Origin: Streptomyces sp. NRRL S-350
GTDB taxonomy: Bacteria > Actinomycetota > Actinomycetes > Streptomycetales > Streptomycetaceae
Assembly (NCBI RefSeq): GCF_000719705.1
Contig: NZ_JOHO01000024.1
Span: 32,128 to 96,127, forward strand
Reading direction: 5' to 3'
DNA length: 64,000 nt
In this document: positions 25,882-36,605 of the stretch, in pieces
Position numbering within the stretch: the stretch's first letter is position 1
Layout of the letters: each line of letters opens with the position of its first letter
Notes under the pieces: model-generated
The model's input: only the letters and a program-made list of their open reading frames with translations
The model's database searches: none
Told to the model about the DNA's origin: nothing
Translations under genes and position numbers: made by a program

Positions 25882-27465
25882 CTACGGGCGGCGCAGCGCG
25901 TCGGCCGCGCCCGCCCCGCCGAGCAGCGACTGGACGCCGTCCAGGTCGCTGCCGCTGGTCGGCTTGCCGCGGACGGCCGGCTGCTGCTGGCCGCCCTTGA
26001 TCTCGGCCTCCAGCAGGAGCTTGCCGAGCAGCGCCGGATCGGGCAGCTCCATCGGGTACTCACCGTCGAAGCAGGCCCGGCAGAGCTTGTCCTTGGGCTG
26101 CGTGGTGGCCTCGATCATGCCGTCGATCGAGATGTAGGAGAGCGAGTCGGCACCCAGGGTGCGGCCGATCTCCTCGATGGTCATGCCGTTGGCGATCAGC
26201 TCCGCGCGGGTGGCGAAGTCGATGCCGAAGAAGCACGGCCACTTCACCGGCGGGGAGGAGATCCGGATGTGCACCTCGGCGGCGCCGGCCTCGCGCAGCA
26301 TCTTCACCAGCGCGCGCTGGGTGTTGCCGCGCACGATCGAGTCGTCCACGACCACCAGGCGCTTGCCCTGGATGACCTCGCGCAGCGGGTTCAGCTTGAG
26401 CCGGATGCCGAGCTGGCGGATGGTCTGGCTGGGCTGGATGAAGGTGCGGCCCACGTAGGCGTTCTTCACCAGGCCGGAGCCGTACGGGATGCCGCTGGCC
26501 TCGGCGTAGCCGATCGCGGCGGGGGTGCCGGACTCGGGCGTCGCTATCACCAGGTCGGCCTCGACGGGGGCCTCCTTCGCCAGGCGGCGGCCCATCTCCA
26601 CCCGGGAGAGGTGCACGTTGCGGCCGGCGATGCTGGTGTCGGGGCGGGCCAGGTAGACGTACTCGAAGACGCAGCCCTTGGGCTTGGCCTCGGCGAAGCG
26701 GGAGCTGCGCATGCCGTTCTCGTCGATGGCGATCAGCTCGCCGGGTTCGACCTCGCGGATGAACGAGGCACCGCAGATGTCCAGTGCCGCCGTCTCGGAG
26801 GCGACCACCCAGCCGCGCTCCAGCCGGCCGAGCACCAGCGGGCGGATGCCCTGCGGGTCGCGGGCGGCGTAGAGGGTGTGCTCGTCCATGAAGACGAGCG
26901 AGAAGGCGCCCTTGACCTTGGGCAGCACGACCTTGGCCGTCTCCTCGATGGAGAGGTCCGGGTGGCCGGCGAGCAGCGCCGTCACCAGGTCGGTGTCGTT
27001 GGTCGCGGCGGACCGGCCGGAGCGCGAGACGTGCTCCTCGCCGGGCAGTTCGGCGACCATGGCCGCCAGTTCGGCGGTGTTCACCAGGTTTCCGTTGTGC
27101 CCGAGGGCCAGCGATCCGTGCACGGTCGCCCGGAAGGTCGGCTGGGCGTTCTCCCAGACCGAGGAACCGGTGGTCGAGTAGCGGGCGTGTCCGACGGCGA
27201 TATGCCCGTGCAACGACCCCAGGGAGGCCTCGTCGAAGACCTGGGAGACGAGTCCCATGTCCTTGAAGACGAGAATCTGGGAGCCATTGCTCACTGCGAT
27301 GCCCGCGGATTCCTGACCGCGGTGCTGCAGGGCGTAAAGGCCGAAGAACGTGAGCTTGGCGACCTCCTCGCCGGGAGCCCAGACACCGAAGACGCCGCAA
27401 GCGTCCTGGGGGCCTTTCTCGCCGGGAAGAAGATCGTGGTTGAGTCTTCCGTCACCACGTGGCAC
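25882..27465 (-). CDS. purF: Amidophosphoribosyltransferase
   Basis: PurF of 527 residues, the first committed step of purine synthesis (PRPP + Gln to phosphoribosylamine). A propeptide of 22 residues precedes the nucleophile Cys23 (DACGVFGV). Conserved glutaminase motifs include ALQHRGQESAG, HARYSTTG and HNGNLVNT; the PRPP loop is VVVDDSIVRGNT; and late cysteines (CFFGID, KLCRACFDG) suggest the Bacillus-type iron-sulphur PurF. GTG 27465 matches the family start. Upstream sequence to 27793 is non-coding. Confidence 0.96.
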   Translation of the reverse strand: MPRGDGRLNHDLLPGEKGPQDACGVFGVWAPGEEVAKLTFFGLYALQHRGQESAGIAVSNGSQILVFKDMGLVSQVFDEASLGSLHGHIAVGHARYSTTGSSVWENAQPTFRATVHGSLALGHNGNLVNTAELAAMVAELPGEEHVSRSGRSAATNDTDLVTALLAGHPDLSIEETAKVVLPKVKGAFSLVFMDEHTLYAARDPQGIRPLVLGRLERGWVVASETAALDICGASFIREVEPGELIAIDENGMRSSRFAEAKPKGCVFEYVYLARPDTSIAGRNVHLSRVEMGRRLAKEAPVEADLVIATPESGTPAAIGYAEASGIPYGSGLVKNAYVGRTFIQPSQTIRQLGIRLKLNPLREVIQGKRLVVVDDSIVRGNTQRALVKMLREAGAAEVHIRISSPPVKWPCFFGIDFATRAELIANGMTIEEIGRTLGADSLSYISIDGMIEATTQPKDKLCRACFDGEYPMELPDPALLGKLLLEAEIKGGQQQPAVRGKPTSGSDLDGVQSLLGGAGAADALRRP

Positions 27466-27793
27466 GCCTTCGAGTCTAGGGCAGTCGGTGCGGGCTTCCG
27501 GAACCAGGGATGCCGGGTTTGTCGGGCGGCCGATCAGTAACGCGCGTAGACAAAACCCCTTACGGAGTGGGGATTTCAGGCCGCCGGAATTGCGGCGGGC
27601 AGCGGTTGGCCTTGCGGTTCGCGCCCGTTGGGAAGTGCGGGGGAGTTCCGGGTGCGCAGCGGCGGGCGCCGGGGCGGCGGCGAACGTGAGCCTGCTCACC
27701 CGGCGTTCACCTCCCGGTCGGGTGGCGGCGGCTTCGCGGGGTCGTGCGGCCGCGCGGCCGCACGGAGACGGGCACGGCACGGGGCCGGCGGTC
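27466..27793. other. Upstream region of purF
   Basis: 328 bp without a gene, between the purF start and the stop of the next gene on the same strand. Near 27743-27764 a perfect 22-bp palindrome (CGTGCGGCCGC and its complement) probably ends the upstream gene. The purF promoter should lie in the AT-richer part near 27530-27580; no clear box was assigned. Confidence 0.5.
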
Positions 27794-28639
27794 CTACGCC
27801 GCGGGCAGCAGCAGGCCCCAGGCGTCCGGTCGCACCGTCCACGTCCTGGCGCGGACCGGGCCGTTCCGGTGGCCGTCCGCCTCGTAGCCGAAGCCCCGGC
27901 CGACCACCGAGACGCTCGCCGCCCTGGCCCGCACCGGGGCGCCCGAGGCGCGCACCACGATCTCCAGTTCGCCCGTCCCGTCCGACGCTCCGGACGGCAG
28001 CGTGACGTGCACCAGCCGGACCGGCCAGTGGATGTCCGCGAGCAGTCGGCCGTCCGCCTCCACCCGCACCCGGGAGCTGTGCTCGACCACGTCGGGAGTG
28101 AGTGCGGTCGCCTGCTCGGCCGCAGCCAGTTTCGCCCATAGCGAACGCCAGCCACTCGAACGGCCTCCTGGGCGGTGCGTGCCGCCACCGGTGATCCGCA
28201 CCCCGCCCAGCGCCACCCCGCCGCCGTCGTCCACCAAGAGGTCCAGCCGGCGCGGCGCGCCCGACAGCACCGCCCGCGCGGCCCGCACCGGCTCCCCCGG
28301 CACACCGAGCGCGCGGGCCGCCGCCAGCTCCTCCGCGCGACCGACCGGAACCATCCCCACCGGTTCCGCCCCCAGCTCACGCTGGCGGTGCAGCGCCTGC
28401 AGCACCCGCTGCAGCGCCAGATCGGAACCGATCACCACCGGTCGCCGCCGGCCCCGGTGCGAAAGCACCCGGTCGAGCTCGGAAGGACTCTCCGGATAGG
28501 CCACCTTCACGTCCGCGCCCCCGCAGAGGACGTCCTTCGCGATCCGCACCGACTCCCCGTCGGACTGCCGGGCCGCCGGGTCGAGGAGCAGCAGGAGCGG
28601 CCCGGGGCCGCCGGTTCCAGGCGTGGACAGGGACGACAC
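27794..28639 (-). CDS. Diacylglycerol kinase-like (lipid kinase fold) protein
   Basis: Soluble protein of 281 residues that resembles the DAGK/NAD-kinase-like fold: an N-terminal LLLLLDPAARQSDGESVRIA strand-helix, a central RPVVIGSDLALQRVLQAL, and a C-terminal beta-rich half. The GGDGT signature of active lipid kinases is replaced by GSDLALQ, so catalysis is doubtful. GTG 28639. Divergent from purA with 126 bp between starts. Function is not certain. Confidence 0.6.
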   Translation of the reverse strand: MSSLSTPGTGGPGPLLLLLDPAARQSDGESVRIAKDVLCGGADVKVAYPESPSELDRVLSHRGRRRPVVIGSDLALQRVLQALHRQRELGAEPVGMVPVGRAEELAAARALGVPGEPVRAARAVLSGAPRRLDLLVDDGGGVALGGVRITGGGTHRPGGRSSGWRSLWAKLAAAEQATALTPDVVEHSSRVRVEADGRLLADIHWPVRLVHVTLPSGASDGTGELEIVVRASGAPVRARAASVSVVGRGFGYEADGHRNGPVRARTWTVRPDAWGLLLPAA

Positions 28640-30049
<1,410 letters not shown>

Positions 30050-30076
30050 GCCCGGGGCTCCGCCCGATCGCTCCGG

Positions 30077-30111
30077 AGGGCCCTGCGGGACGCGACGTCC
30101 CGCAGGGCCCT
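30077..30111 (+). terminator. Terminator hairpin downstream of purA
   Basis: A perfect 16-bp stem (AGGGCCCTGCGGGACG, 30077-30092, with 30096-30111), a CGA loop, 28 bp after the purA stop. Confidence 0.75.
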
Positions 30112-30134
30112 TCGCCGTACCTCCGACCGGGCTT

Positions 30135-30191
30135 TTGCACTAGTTCATAAATACATTGCATCTAGTGCAGAGTCGCGCTACGTTCGGGTCC
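30135..30191 (+). promoter_or_regulatory. Promoter and putative operator of a GNAT gene
   Basis: -35 TTGCAT (30156-30161), 17-bp spacer, -10 TACGTT (30179-30184), 7 bp before the ATG at 30192, so the mRNA is probably leaderless. TGCACTAG (30136-30143) and CTAGTGCA (30162-30169) form a perfect inverted repeat with an 18-bp AT-rich loop that spans the -35, the layout of a repressor site. The regulator is not adjacent. Confidence 0.55.
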
Positions 30192-30794
30192 ATGACCGCG
30201 AAGCTCCCCGCACCCGTCACCCTCACCGGCCGCCACATCCGCCTCGAGCCACTGGAGCGCCGCCACTGCGGCGACCTCTGGGCCACCGTCGGATCCGACC
30301 CCGAGGTCTGGCGCTGGATCCCCGTCCACGTGCCCGCCGCCGAGGCGGACATGGGCGCGCTGCTCGACGCCCGCCTCGCGGAGGCGGCCGCCGGGGAGTC
30401 GGTGTACTTCGCCGCCGTCGACCTCGCGAGCGGCCGGGCCGTCGGCGTCACCGGCTACCACGACTTCAGCGCCGAGAACGAGTACCTGGAGATCGGCGGC
30501 ACCTGGTACGCCCGCTCGGTCTGGCGCACGGCCGTCAACACCGAGGCCAAGCTGCTCCTGCTCACCCACGCCTTCGAAGACCTGGGCATGGGGCGCGTCT
30601 TCTGGAAGACCGACGCCCGCAACGAGCGCTCCCGCAACGCCATCCTGCGCCTCGGCGCCCGGTTCGAGGGCGTCCATCGCCGCCACCGGCTGCGCCCCGA
30701 CGGCACCTGGCGCGACTCCGCCTACTTCTCGATGCTCACCGACGAATGGCCGGCCGCCAAGTCCCGCCTGGTGGAACGCCTTTCGCGCGGCTGA
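30192..30794 (+). CDS. GNAT-family N-acetyltransferase (RimJ/RimL type)
   Basis: Acetyltransferase of 200 residues. TLTGRHIRLEPLERRHCGDL is the typical start of RimJ/RimL-like proteins. GTWYARSVWRTAVNTEAKLL is the acetyl-CoA-binding region (the usual RGxG is replaced by VWRTAVN, a recognised variant of this subgroup), and NERSRNAILRLGARFEGV is the conserved C-terminal helix. Substrate unknown. ATG 30192 is fixed by the promoter position. Confidence 0.8.
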   Translation: MTAKLPAPVTLTGRHIRLEPLERRHCGDLWATVGSDPEVWRWIPVHVPAAEADMGALLDARLAEAAAGESVYFAAVDLASGRAVGVTGYHDFSAENEYLEIGGTWYARSVWRTAVNTEAKLLLLTHAFEDLGMGRVFWKTDARNERSRNAILRLGARFEGVHRRHRLRPDGTWRDSAYFSMLTDEWPAAKSRLVERLSRG

Positions 30795-31365
30795 GGGTTC
30801 GCGCACCAGGCCGCCCCACGCGGACCCCGGGACGTGCCCGGCCGGGCACGGGTGCGGGGGTGACGGCCGGAACCGGGGGTGCGGCCGGCGGCGGAGGGAG
30901 GCGCTATCTCCGCTCGCCGCCGGTGGAATGGCCGGCCGCGATCCCGCGCTTCGCCGGGCGGGGTTCGCGGGGTTGGAGGTTGACCATCCATACCAGCCAG
31001 CCGACGAAAAGGACGGCCAGGAGGAGTACGGACAATGCGGCGACCAGAAGCGCATTCACCGGGATACGGAAATGCGGTGCGGAAGGCGGCGAGGCGAGGG
31101 AAGGGGCATGGCTGTCTCCGGTCGGTGATGTCGGGCGCCGTGACCATGCATCTGGTGTGTAATTACGGCAGATTGACGACTGTTTAGGCAGCAACAAGTC
31201 AGCGAGTGACACGACGACCATAGGGTCAGGGTGCCAGAGTTGCTACCGAGGGGAAGAACGTTCACTCCATCGTGGGGTATCCCCCATTTCGGTAGCTAGG
31301 GCCCGGTATGCACGGCACACTTCACCGGAAGCATCGACCGCAGCCGCGATCCGGAGAGAAGAGTC
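30795..31365. other. Intergenic region containing a possible small membrane-protein gene
   Basis: About 570 bp. It holds the small ORF at 30904-31059 (separate entry). Upstream of the XRE gene at 31366, inverted arms GCTACCGA (31242-31249) and TCGGTAGC (31289-31296) flank a palindrome GAACGTTC (31256-31263). These may be operator elements for that regulator. Confidence 0.4.
30904..31059 (-). CDS. Possible small membrane protein
   Basis: A 51-residue ORF from GTG 31059. Nearly half is one hydrophobic segment (ALLVAALSVLLLAVLFVGWL, residues 3-22, continuing VWMV), followed by a basic tail (QPREPRPAKRGIAAGHSTGG). Single-pass membrane miniproteins of this kind are common in streptomycetes. A longer reading from 31221 is open but its N-terminus looks non-coding. 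Function unknown. Confidence 0.4.
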   Translation of the reverse strand: MNALLVAALSVLLLAVLFVGWLVWMVNLQPREPRPAKRGIAAGHSTGGERR

Positions 31366-32214
31366 ATGCCACCCCGCTTGTCGCCGACCGTGCGCCAGCA
31401 GCGCCTCGGAATCGAGTTGCGCAGGATGCGCGAACGCGTGGGCGTGACGCCCAAGAGCCTGGCCGCCACCATCGGCACCGACCTGCCCAAGATCTCCCAG
31501 ATGGAGAACGGGAAGTCGGGCATCAGCGCCGACCGGCTGCGGACCTGGGCCCGCACCTGCGGCTGCGAGGACGGCCCCTACCTGGACGCGCTGCTGACGA
31601 TGACCCAGGACCGGCGCAAGTACTGGTGGGACAGCTACCGCGGCCGGCTGCCGAACGCCATCATCGACATCGCTGAGATGGAGCACCACGCGGCATCGCT
31701 GTCCATCCTGAACAGCACGTTCATCCCCGGCCTGCTCCAGACCGCGGAGTACGCCACCGCCGTGTTCGAGCGCCTGCCCCCGCAGTACCGGCAGGAGGCG
31801 GACGTCCGGAAGGCATTCCGGATTCACCGCCAGCGGATCTTCACCGAACACCCGAAGCCGTACAGCGCATTCCTGCACGAATCCGCTCTGCGCATGCAGT
31901 TCGGCGGCCCGGAAGTGCTGCGCGAGCAGTTGCAGAGCCTGCTGGAGAATTCCGAACGGCCCTTGGTGGAGATCCGGGTGATCCCGTTCAGCGTGCCCAC
32001 CTACACCGGATCCGGAGAGAGCCTGTACCTCGCCCGCGGGCCCGTACCGGAGCTCGACACCGTCCAGATCGACCTCTCCCACGGTCCGAAGTTCGTCCAC
32101 ACCCAGGCCGAATTGGCCTCCTACCGACGGATCAAGGAGGAGACCGCGGCGATCGCGCTCGGGTCGGACGACTCCCGGGACTTCATCCAGTCCTTACTGA
32201 AAGACTTCTCATGA
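31366..32214 (+). CDS. XRE-family regulator with DUF5753
   Basis: Scr1/WhiJ-type regulator of 282 residues. An N-terminal HTH (LGIELRRMRERVGVTPKSLA, DLPKISQMENGKSGI) is followed by the DUF5753 domain, recognised by FIPGLLQTAEYA and by FLHESALRMQFGG. The gene forms the classical WhiJ-type pair with the DUF397 gene, whose ATG overlaps its stop (ATGA). A TTA leucine codon lies at 32194-32196, six codons before the end, so translation may depend on bldA. Such pairs act in development or antibiotic control; the target is unknown. Confidence 0.9.
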   Translation: MPPRLSPTVRQQRLGIELRRMRERVGVTPKSLAATIGTDLPKISQMENGKSGISADRLRTWARTCGCEDGPYLDALLTMTQDRRKYWWDSYRGRLPNAIIDIAEMEHHAASLSILNSTFIPGLLQTAEYATAVFERLPPQYRQEADVRKAFRIHRQRIFTEHPKPYSAFLHESALRMQFGGPEVLREQLQSLLENSERPLVEIRVIPFSVPTYTGSGESLYLARGPVPELDTVQIDLSHGPKFVHTQAELASYRRIKEETAAIALGSDDSRDFIQSLLKDFS

Positions 32215-32411
32215 GTACGTGGCGCAAGGCGTCCGCCAGCGGCGAGAGCACGGACTGCGTCGAGGTCAGAGCGGCGGGCGGCCTGGTGGAGATCCGCGAG
32301 TCGGACCGGCCCGAGGTGGTCGTGCGGACCACGCCGCGCAAATGGGCCGCCTTCGTCCGCGGGGTGAAGGCCGGGGAGTTCGACCGGTACGGCGACCCGG
32401 CCCGGCCCTGA
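32211..32411 (+). CDS. DUF397 domain protein (partner of the XRE/DUF5753 regulator)
   Basis: 66 residues. WRKASASGESTDCVEV at the start and WAAFVRGVKAGEFD at the end are the DUF397 signature. These small proteins are thought to act as the partner or antitoxin-like modulator of the adjacent WhiJ-type regulator. The start overlaps the upstream stop by 4 bp, so translation should be coupled. Confidence 0.92.
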   Translation: MSTWRKASASGESTDCVEVRAAGGLVEIRESDRPEVVVRTTPRKWAAFVRGVKAGEFDRYGDPARP

Positions 32412-32510
32412 CCCGGCCCTGACCCGGCCCTGACCCGGCACTGACCCGTACCGCCCTGCGCCGACGCCGAGCGCCCGGCCCGCACCGCCCTGCGCCGACG
32501 CCGACCGCCC
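32402..32510. repeat. Short direct repeats downstream of the DUF397 gene
   Basis: CCCTGACCCGG recurs in tandem (three exact units then a variant, about 32406-32446). It is followed by two copies of a unit beginning CCGCCCTGCGCCGACGCCGA, about 40 bp apart. They fill the gap before metG. Probably slippage-generated; no function seen. Confidence 0.7.
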
Positions 32511-32614
32511 GCGCAGGCCACGACGGTAGGCTTGGCAGCCCACAGTGGACCCCCTGCGCCTGACGCGGCACTCCCCACGGGGTGCGCGTGCGGGAGAAAT
32601 CGGAGCATCCGAGA

Positions 32615-34348
32615 ATGGCTCGGCACCTGATCACCAGCGCCCTTCCGTACATCAACGGGATCAAGCACCTGGGCAACATGGTCGGGTCCATGCTCCCGGC
32701 GGACGTCTACTCCCGCTACCTGCGGCGGCGCGGCCACGACGTGCTGTTCATCTGCGCCACCGACGAGCACGGCACCCCCGCCGAGCTGGCCGCCCAGGAG
32801 GCCGGGCTGCCGGTCGCCGAGTTCTGCGCCCGGGCGCACGAGGCGCAGAAGGCGGTGTACGACGGCTTCGGGCTCTCCTTCGACCACTTCGGCCGCAGCT
32901 CCTCGCCGCAGAACCGGGAGATCACCCAGGAGATCGCCCGCGAACTGCAGCGCAACGGCTTCATCGAGGAGCGGGCGATCCGCCAGGTGTACTCCAACGC
33001 CGACGGGCGCTTCCTGCCGGACCGCTACATCGTCGGCACCTGCCCGCACTGCGGCTACGACAAGGCGCGCGGCGACCAGTGCGAGAACTGCACCCGGGTG
33101 CTGGACCCGACCGACCTGCTGGAGCCCCGCTCGGCGATCAGCGGCAGCTCCGACCTGGAGGTCCGGGAGACCAGGCACCTGTTCCTGCTCCAGTCGAAGC
33201 TGACCGGTGAGGTCGAGGAGTGGGTCGCCGCCAACGGCGACAACTGGCCGGTGCTGGCCTCCTCGATCGCCCGCAAGTGGCTCACCGAGGGCCTGCAGGA
33301 CCGCTCGATCACCCGCGACCTGGAGTGGGGCGTCCCGGTGCCGGCCGACGTCTGGCCCGAACTGGCCGCCGAGGGCAAGGTGTTCTACGTCTGGTTCGAC
33401 GCCCCGATCGAGTACATCGGCGCCACCAAGGAGTGGGCCGACGCGGCCCCGGCCGGGCAGGACCGGGACTGGAAGTCCTGGTGGTACGAGGCCGACGAGA
33501 GCGTCCGCTACACCCAGTTCATGGGCAAGGACAACGTCCCGTTCCACACCGTGATGTTCCCGGCCACCATCCTCGGCTCGCACCGCCCGTGGAAGAAGGT
33601 CGACTACGTCAAGGCCTTCAACTGGCTGACCTACTACGGCGGGAAGTTCTCCACCAGCCAGAAGCGCGGCATCTTCAGCGACGTGGCGCTGGAACTGCTG
33701 CCGGCCGACTACTGGCGCTACTTCATGATGGCCCACGCCCCCGAGTCGGACGACTCCAGCTTCACCTGGGACCTCTTCGCCTCGGTGGTCAACAAGGACC
33801 TCGCCGACACCCTCGGCAACTTCGTCAACCGGGTGCTGTCCTTCAGCCGCAAGCGCTTCGGCGACGACGTCCCCGGCGGCCACGCGCCGGGCGAGGCCGA
33901 GCAGCGCCTCGGCGAACAGGTCGCCGGGCTGCTCGCCGAGTACGAGGCCCAGCTGGACGGCCTCAACTTCCGCAAGGCCGCGCAGGCCCTGCGCGCGCTG
34001 TGGAGCGCCGGCAACGCCTACCTGGACGAGAAGGCGCCCTGGCAGCAGGTGAAGACCGACCAGGACGCGGCGGCGCTCACCCTCCGCACGGCGATGAACC
34101 TGATCCACCTGTACGCGGTGGTGTCCGAGCCGTTCATCCCGACCGCGGCGGCGGCGATGCGCGCGGCCTTCGCCCTGCCCGCGGACGCGCCTGCGGCCGG
34201 CCGCACCTGGGTGGACCCGCAGGAGGCCAGGACGCTGGACCTGGTGCCGGCCGGGACGCCGTTCACGGTGCCGCCGGTGCTCTTCGCCAAGATCACCGAC
34301 GAGGACCTGGCGGCCTGGTCCGCGCGCTTCGGCGGCGCGGAGGGCTGA
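32615..34348 (+). CDS. metG: Methionyl-tRNA synthetase
   Basis: MetRS of 577 residues (class I). The HIGH equivalent is [11 protein letters not shown] (11-21). The zinc knuckle is CPHC followed by CENC in the CP domain. The KMSKS equivalent is KFSTSQ near residue 345, and [11 protein letters not shown] is the conserved Met-pocket strand. The C-terminal anticodon-binding helix bundle is present, without the extra dimerisation domain. ATG 32615 with GGAG upstream; an upstream GTG at 32582 is less likely. Confidence 0.95.
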   Translation: MARHLITSALPYINGIKHLGNMVGSMLPADVYSRYLRRRGHDVLFICATDEHGTPAELAAQEAGLPVAEFCARAHEAQKAVYDGFGLSFDHFGRSSSPQNREITQEIARELQRNGFIEERAIRQVYSNADGRFLPDRYIVGTCPHCGYDKARGDQCENCTRVLDPTDLLEPRSAISGSSDLEVRETRHLFLLQSKLTGEVEEWVAANGDNWPVLASSIARKWLTEGLQDRSITRDLEWGVPVPADVWPELAAEGKVFYVWFDAPIEYIGATKEWADAAPAGQDRDWKSWWYEADESVRYTQFMGKDNVPFHTVMFPATILGSHRPWKKVDYVKAFNWLTYYGGKFSTSQKRGIFSDVALELLPADYWRYFMMAHAPESDDSSFTWDLFASVVNKDLADTLGNFVNRVLSFSRKRFGDDVPGGHAPGEAEQRLGEQVAGLLAEYEAQLDGLNFRKAAQALRALWSAGNAYLDEKAPWQQVKTDQDAAALTLRTAMNLIHLYAVVSEPFIPTAAAAMRAAFALPADAPAAGRTWVDPQEARTLDLVPAGTPFTVPPVLFAKITDEDLAAWSARFGGAEG

Positions 34349-34352
34349 CCGC

Positions 34353-34384
34353 CGGCGGGGGCGCCGCGGCTGTGCGGCGCCCCC
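34353..34384. terminator. Terminator between metG and the convergent methyltransferase gene
   Basis: A perfect 13-bp stem GCGGGGGCGCCGC (34353-34365) with 34372-34384 and a 6-nt loop, between two convergent genes. Confidence 0.7.
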
Positions 34385-34401
34385 GCCGCGTGCGGCACGG
34401 C

Positions 34402-35367
34402 TCAGGGCTTGCGGGCGGTGTGGACCGTCATCGCGGACAGGTAGAAGGCGTCCGGGCGGTGGAGGATGCCGGTGGGGGCGTCCTCGGCCAGGAGGGCTTC
34501 GAGGGTGGTGCGGTCCTCGGGCCGCAGGGTCTCGGCGAGCTGGTCGTGCAGTCGGCTGAGCTGGGTGTGCAGGTACCGGCGGGTCGGGCCGTCGAGCGGG
34601 GCGGGGCGGTCGACCAGGAAGGTCCGGGTGCCGCTCGGGGTCAGCCCGGCGCGCTTCAGCATGGCCGGCCAGTCCTCGATCTCCTCGGTGCTGCCGGGCA
34701 GTTCGGCCCGCATGGTGCTGAAGCCGTCCTCGTGGGCCGCGTCCAGCCGGGCCTGGAAACCGGGCCGGCCGAGGCCGAAGTCGCGGGGCAGGTAGCGCGG
34801 CGGCAGGCCGCGTTCGGCGACGGCCAGCAGACCGCCCGGCCGTAGGGCCCCGGCGAGGGAGACGAGCGCGGCCTGCTGGTCGCCGAGATGGTGGATCGCA
34901 TTGCCGGACCAGATCAGGTCGGCCTCGCCGAGTTTGCCGAACTCGGCCGGGAGGTCCGCCTGTTGGGTGCGGAGCCGGCCGCCGGAGCGGGTCCGGGCGC
35001 GGTCCAGCAGGGCGGCCGACTGGTCGACGGCGACCACCTCGGCGGCCGGGAAGGCGTCCGCGAGCAGTCCGGCGATCACCCCCGGTCCGCTGCCCACGTC
35101 GAGGATCCGCCGGACCGCACCGTCCCCGTGCAGGCCGGACAGCCAGTGGGCGGCCTCGGTGACGGCGTCGGCGCGCAGGTCGGCCTCGTGCTCCAGGTGC
35201 GCGGCGAGCGCGTCCCAGTCGAAGTCGGCGGCGGGGACGTGGCTGTGGGCGTGGCCGGGGGCGTGGCCGGGGGTGTGCGCGGGCCCGGGCTGGGGCTGGG
35301 GCTGGTGTTGGTGGGGCTGGGGCTGGGGCTGGGGCTGCTGGTGCTGCTGGTGCTGGTGCGCGGTCAT
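34402..35367 (-). CDS. Class I SAM-dependent methyltransferase with a His/Gln/Pro-rich N-terminus
   Basis: Protein of 321 residues. Motif I ILDVGSGPGVIAGLLAD, then VVAVDQSAALLDRAR and LIWSGNAIHHL, define a class I methyltransferase. The first 50 residues are a low-complexity stretch of alternating His, Gln and Pro encoded by short DNA repeats (35245-35362), possibly metal-binding or just expanded. ATG 35367 follows GGAG at seven bases. It lies 38 bp downstream of the flavoprotein gene, probably cotranscribed. Substrate unknown. Confidence 0.82.
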   Translation of the reverse strand: MTAHQHQQHQQPQPQPQPHQHQPQPQPGPAHTPGHAPGHAHSHVPAADFDWDALAAHLEHEADLRADAVTEAAHWLSGLHGDGAVRRILDVGSGPGVIAGLLADAFPAAEVVAVDQSAALLDRARTRSGGRLRTQQADLPAEFGKLGEADLIWSGNAIHHLGDQQAALVSLAGALRPGGLLAVAERGLPPRYLPRDFGLGRPGFQARLDAAHEDGFSTMRAELPGSTEEIEDWPAMLKRAGLTPSGTRTFLVDRPAPLDGPTRRYLHTQLSRLHDQLAETLRPEDRTTLEALLAEDAPTGILHRPDAFYLSAMTVHTARKP

Positions 35368-35405
35368 GTCGGATCTCCGTTCGTGGTTGACGAAAGCTTC
35401 CCGGC

Positions 35406-36542
35406 TCACGCGGGCACGGCGGCGCCGGACGCGCGGCCGCGTCGCGCCCGCAGGGTGTCGAGCGCCCGTCCGACCTCCTCCTGCGCGAGGTCGTGGTCGA
35501 GCGCGATGGCGGCCGCCGCGCCCGCTCCGGCGGCGGTGACGACCTGGGCGCGGGGGTCGGCGACGTTGCCCACCGCCCAGACGCCGGAGAGGCTGGTCCG
35601 GCCGGTGCGGTCGGTGGCGACCCAGCCGTTGTCGTCCCGGGCGCACCCGAGGCCGAAGAGCAGCGTGTCCCGGGGCACCGGCTGCGGGGCGACGAACACC
35701 GCCTCGCGCGGCACGACCCGCCCATCGGCGAGTTCGACGCCGCACAGCCGTCCGTCGTCGGACACCAACCGCACGATCCGGCCCTCGACGACCCGCACGC
35801 CCCGGGCCGCCAGCCGCTCCCGATCCCCCTCGGCCAGGGCGAGCGTGTGGGCGATCAGCACCACGTCCGCTGACCACTGCCGCAGCAGCAGCGCCTGGTC
35901 GACGGCCATCGGGTGGGTGCCGAGCACGCCGAGCGGCCGGTCCCGGACCTCCCAGCCGTGGCAGTACGGGCAGTGCAGCACATCGCGGCCCCAGCCCTCG
36001 ACGAGCCCCGGCAGCTCCGGCAGCCCGTCGCGCAGCCCGGTGGCGACGATCACCCGGCGGGCGTGCAGCACCGGGCCGCCGGCCAGGCAGACGGTGAAGC
36101 CCGGCGCTGCGGGCGCTGCTGCGGGCGGTGCGGGCTCCGCGGGCGCTGCGGCCTCGGCTGCCTCGATGTGCTCGACCCGGGCGTCGATCAGGTCGACGCC
36201 GTACCGGGCGACCTCCTCCCGGCCGATCGCCAGCAGCGCCGACGGCGGTACGCCGTCCCGGCTCAGGTAGCCGTGCAGCTGGGCGGCGGGCGCGTTGCGC
36301 GGTTCGCCGGCGTCCACCACCGCGACCCGGCGCCGGGCCCGGCCCAGCACCAGCGCCGCGCTCAGCCCCGCCGCCCCCGCACCGACCACCACCGCGTCGT
36401 AGCGCTCGACGGGCCCCGTCCCCGGCCCCGTCCCCGCCGGCGCCGTCGTCCTCGCCGTGGTCCCGGTCCTGGCCGTCGTCCCGGTCTTGGCCGTCGTCCT
36501 CGCCGTCGTCCTCGTCCTCGCCGTATCGGTTGCCTCGCTCAT
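35406..36542 (-). CDS. FAD-dependent pyridine nucleotide-disulphide oxidoreductase (thioredoxin reductase-like)
   Basis: Flavoprotein of 378 residues. FAD loop YDAVVVGAGAAGLSAALVL, redox pair CPYC in HCPYCHGWEVRD, NAD(P) loop VLGTHPMAVDQ, and C-terminal FAD contact GVWAVGNVADP. The class is near thioredoxin-reductase-like oxidases. The N-terminus (about residues 5-35) is a Thr/Ala/Arg repeat (TARTRTTARTTAKTGTTART) encoded by near-repeats at 36425-36530, probably unstructured. ATG 36542 has a GGAGGTGAG ribosome site. Operon with the methyltransferase. Confidence 0.85.
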   Translation of the reverse strand: MSEATDTARTRTTARTTAKTGTTARTGTTARTTAPAGTGPGTGPVERYDAVVVGAGAAGLSAALVLGRARRRVAVVDAGEPRNAPAAQLHGYLSRDGVPPSALLAIGREEVARYGVDLIDARVEHIEAAEAAAPAEPAPPAAAPAAPGFTVCLAGGPVLHARRVIVATGLRDGLPELPGLVEGWGRDVLHCPYCHGWEVRDRPLGVLGTHPMAVDQALLLRQWSADVVLIAHTLALAEGDRERLAARGVRVVEGRIVRLVSDDGRLCGVELADGRVVPREAVFVAPQPVPRDTLLFGLGCARDDNGWVATDRTGRTSLSGVWAVGNVADPRAQVVTAAGAGAAAAIALDHDLAQEEVGRALDTLRARRGRASGAAVPA

Positions 36543-36605
36543 GGCGCTCACCTCCACCGCCAGGCTGCGGCTGCCGTCGCCACCTCGGCAAGCGTTGTTG
36601 CCGAC

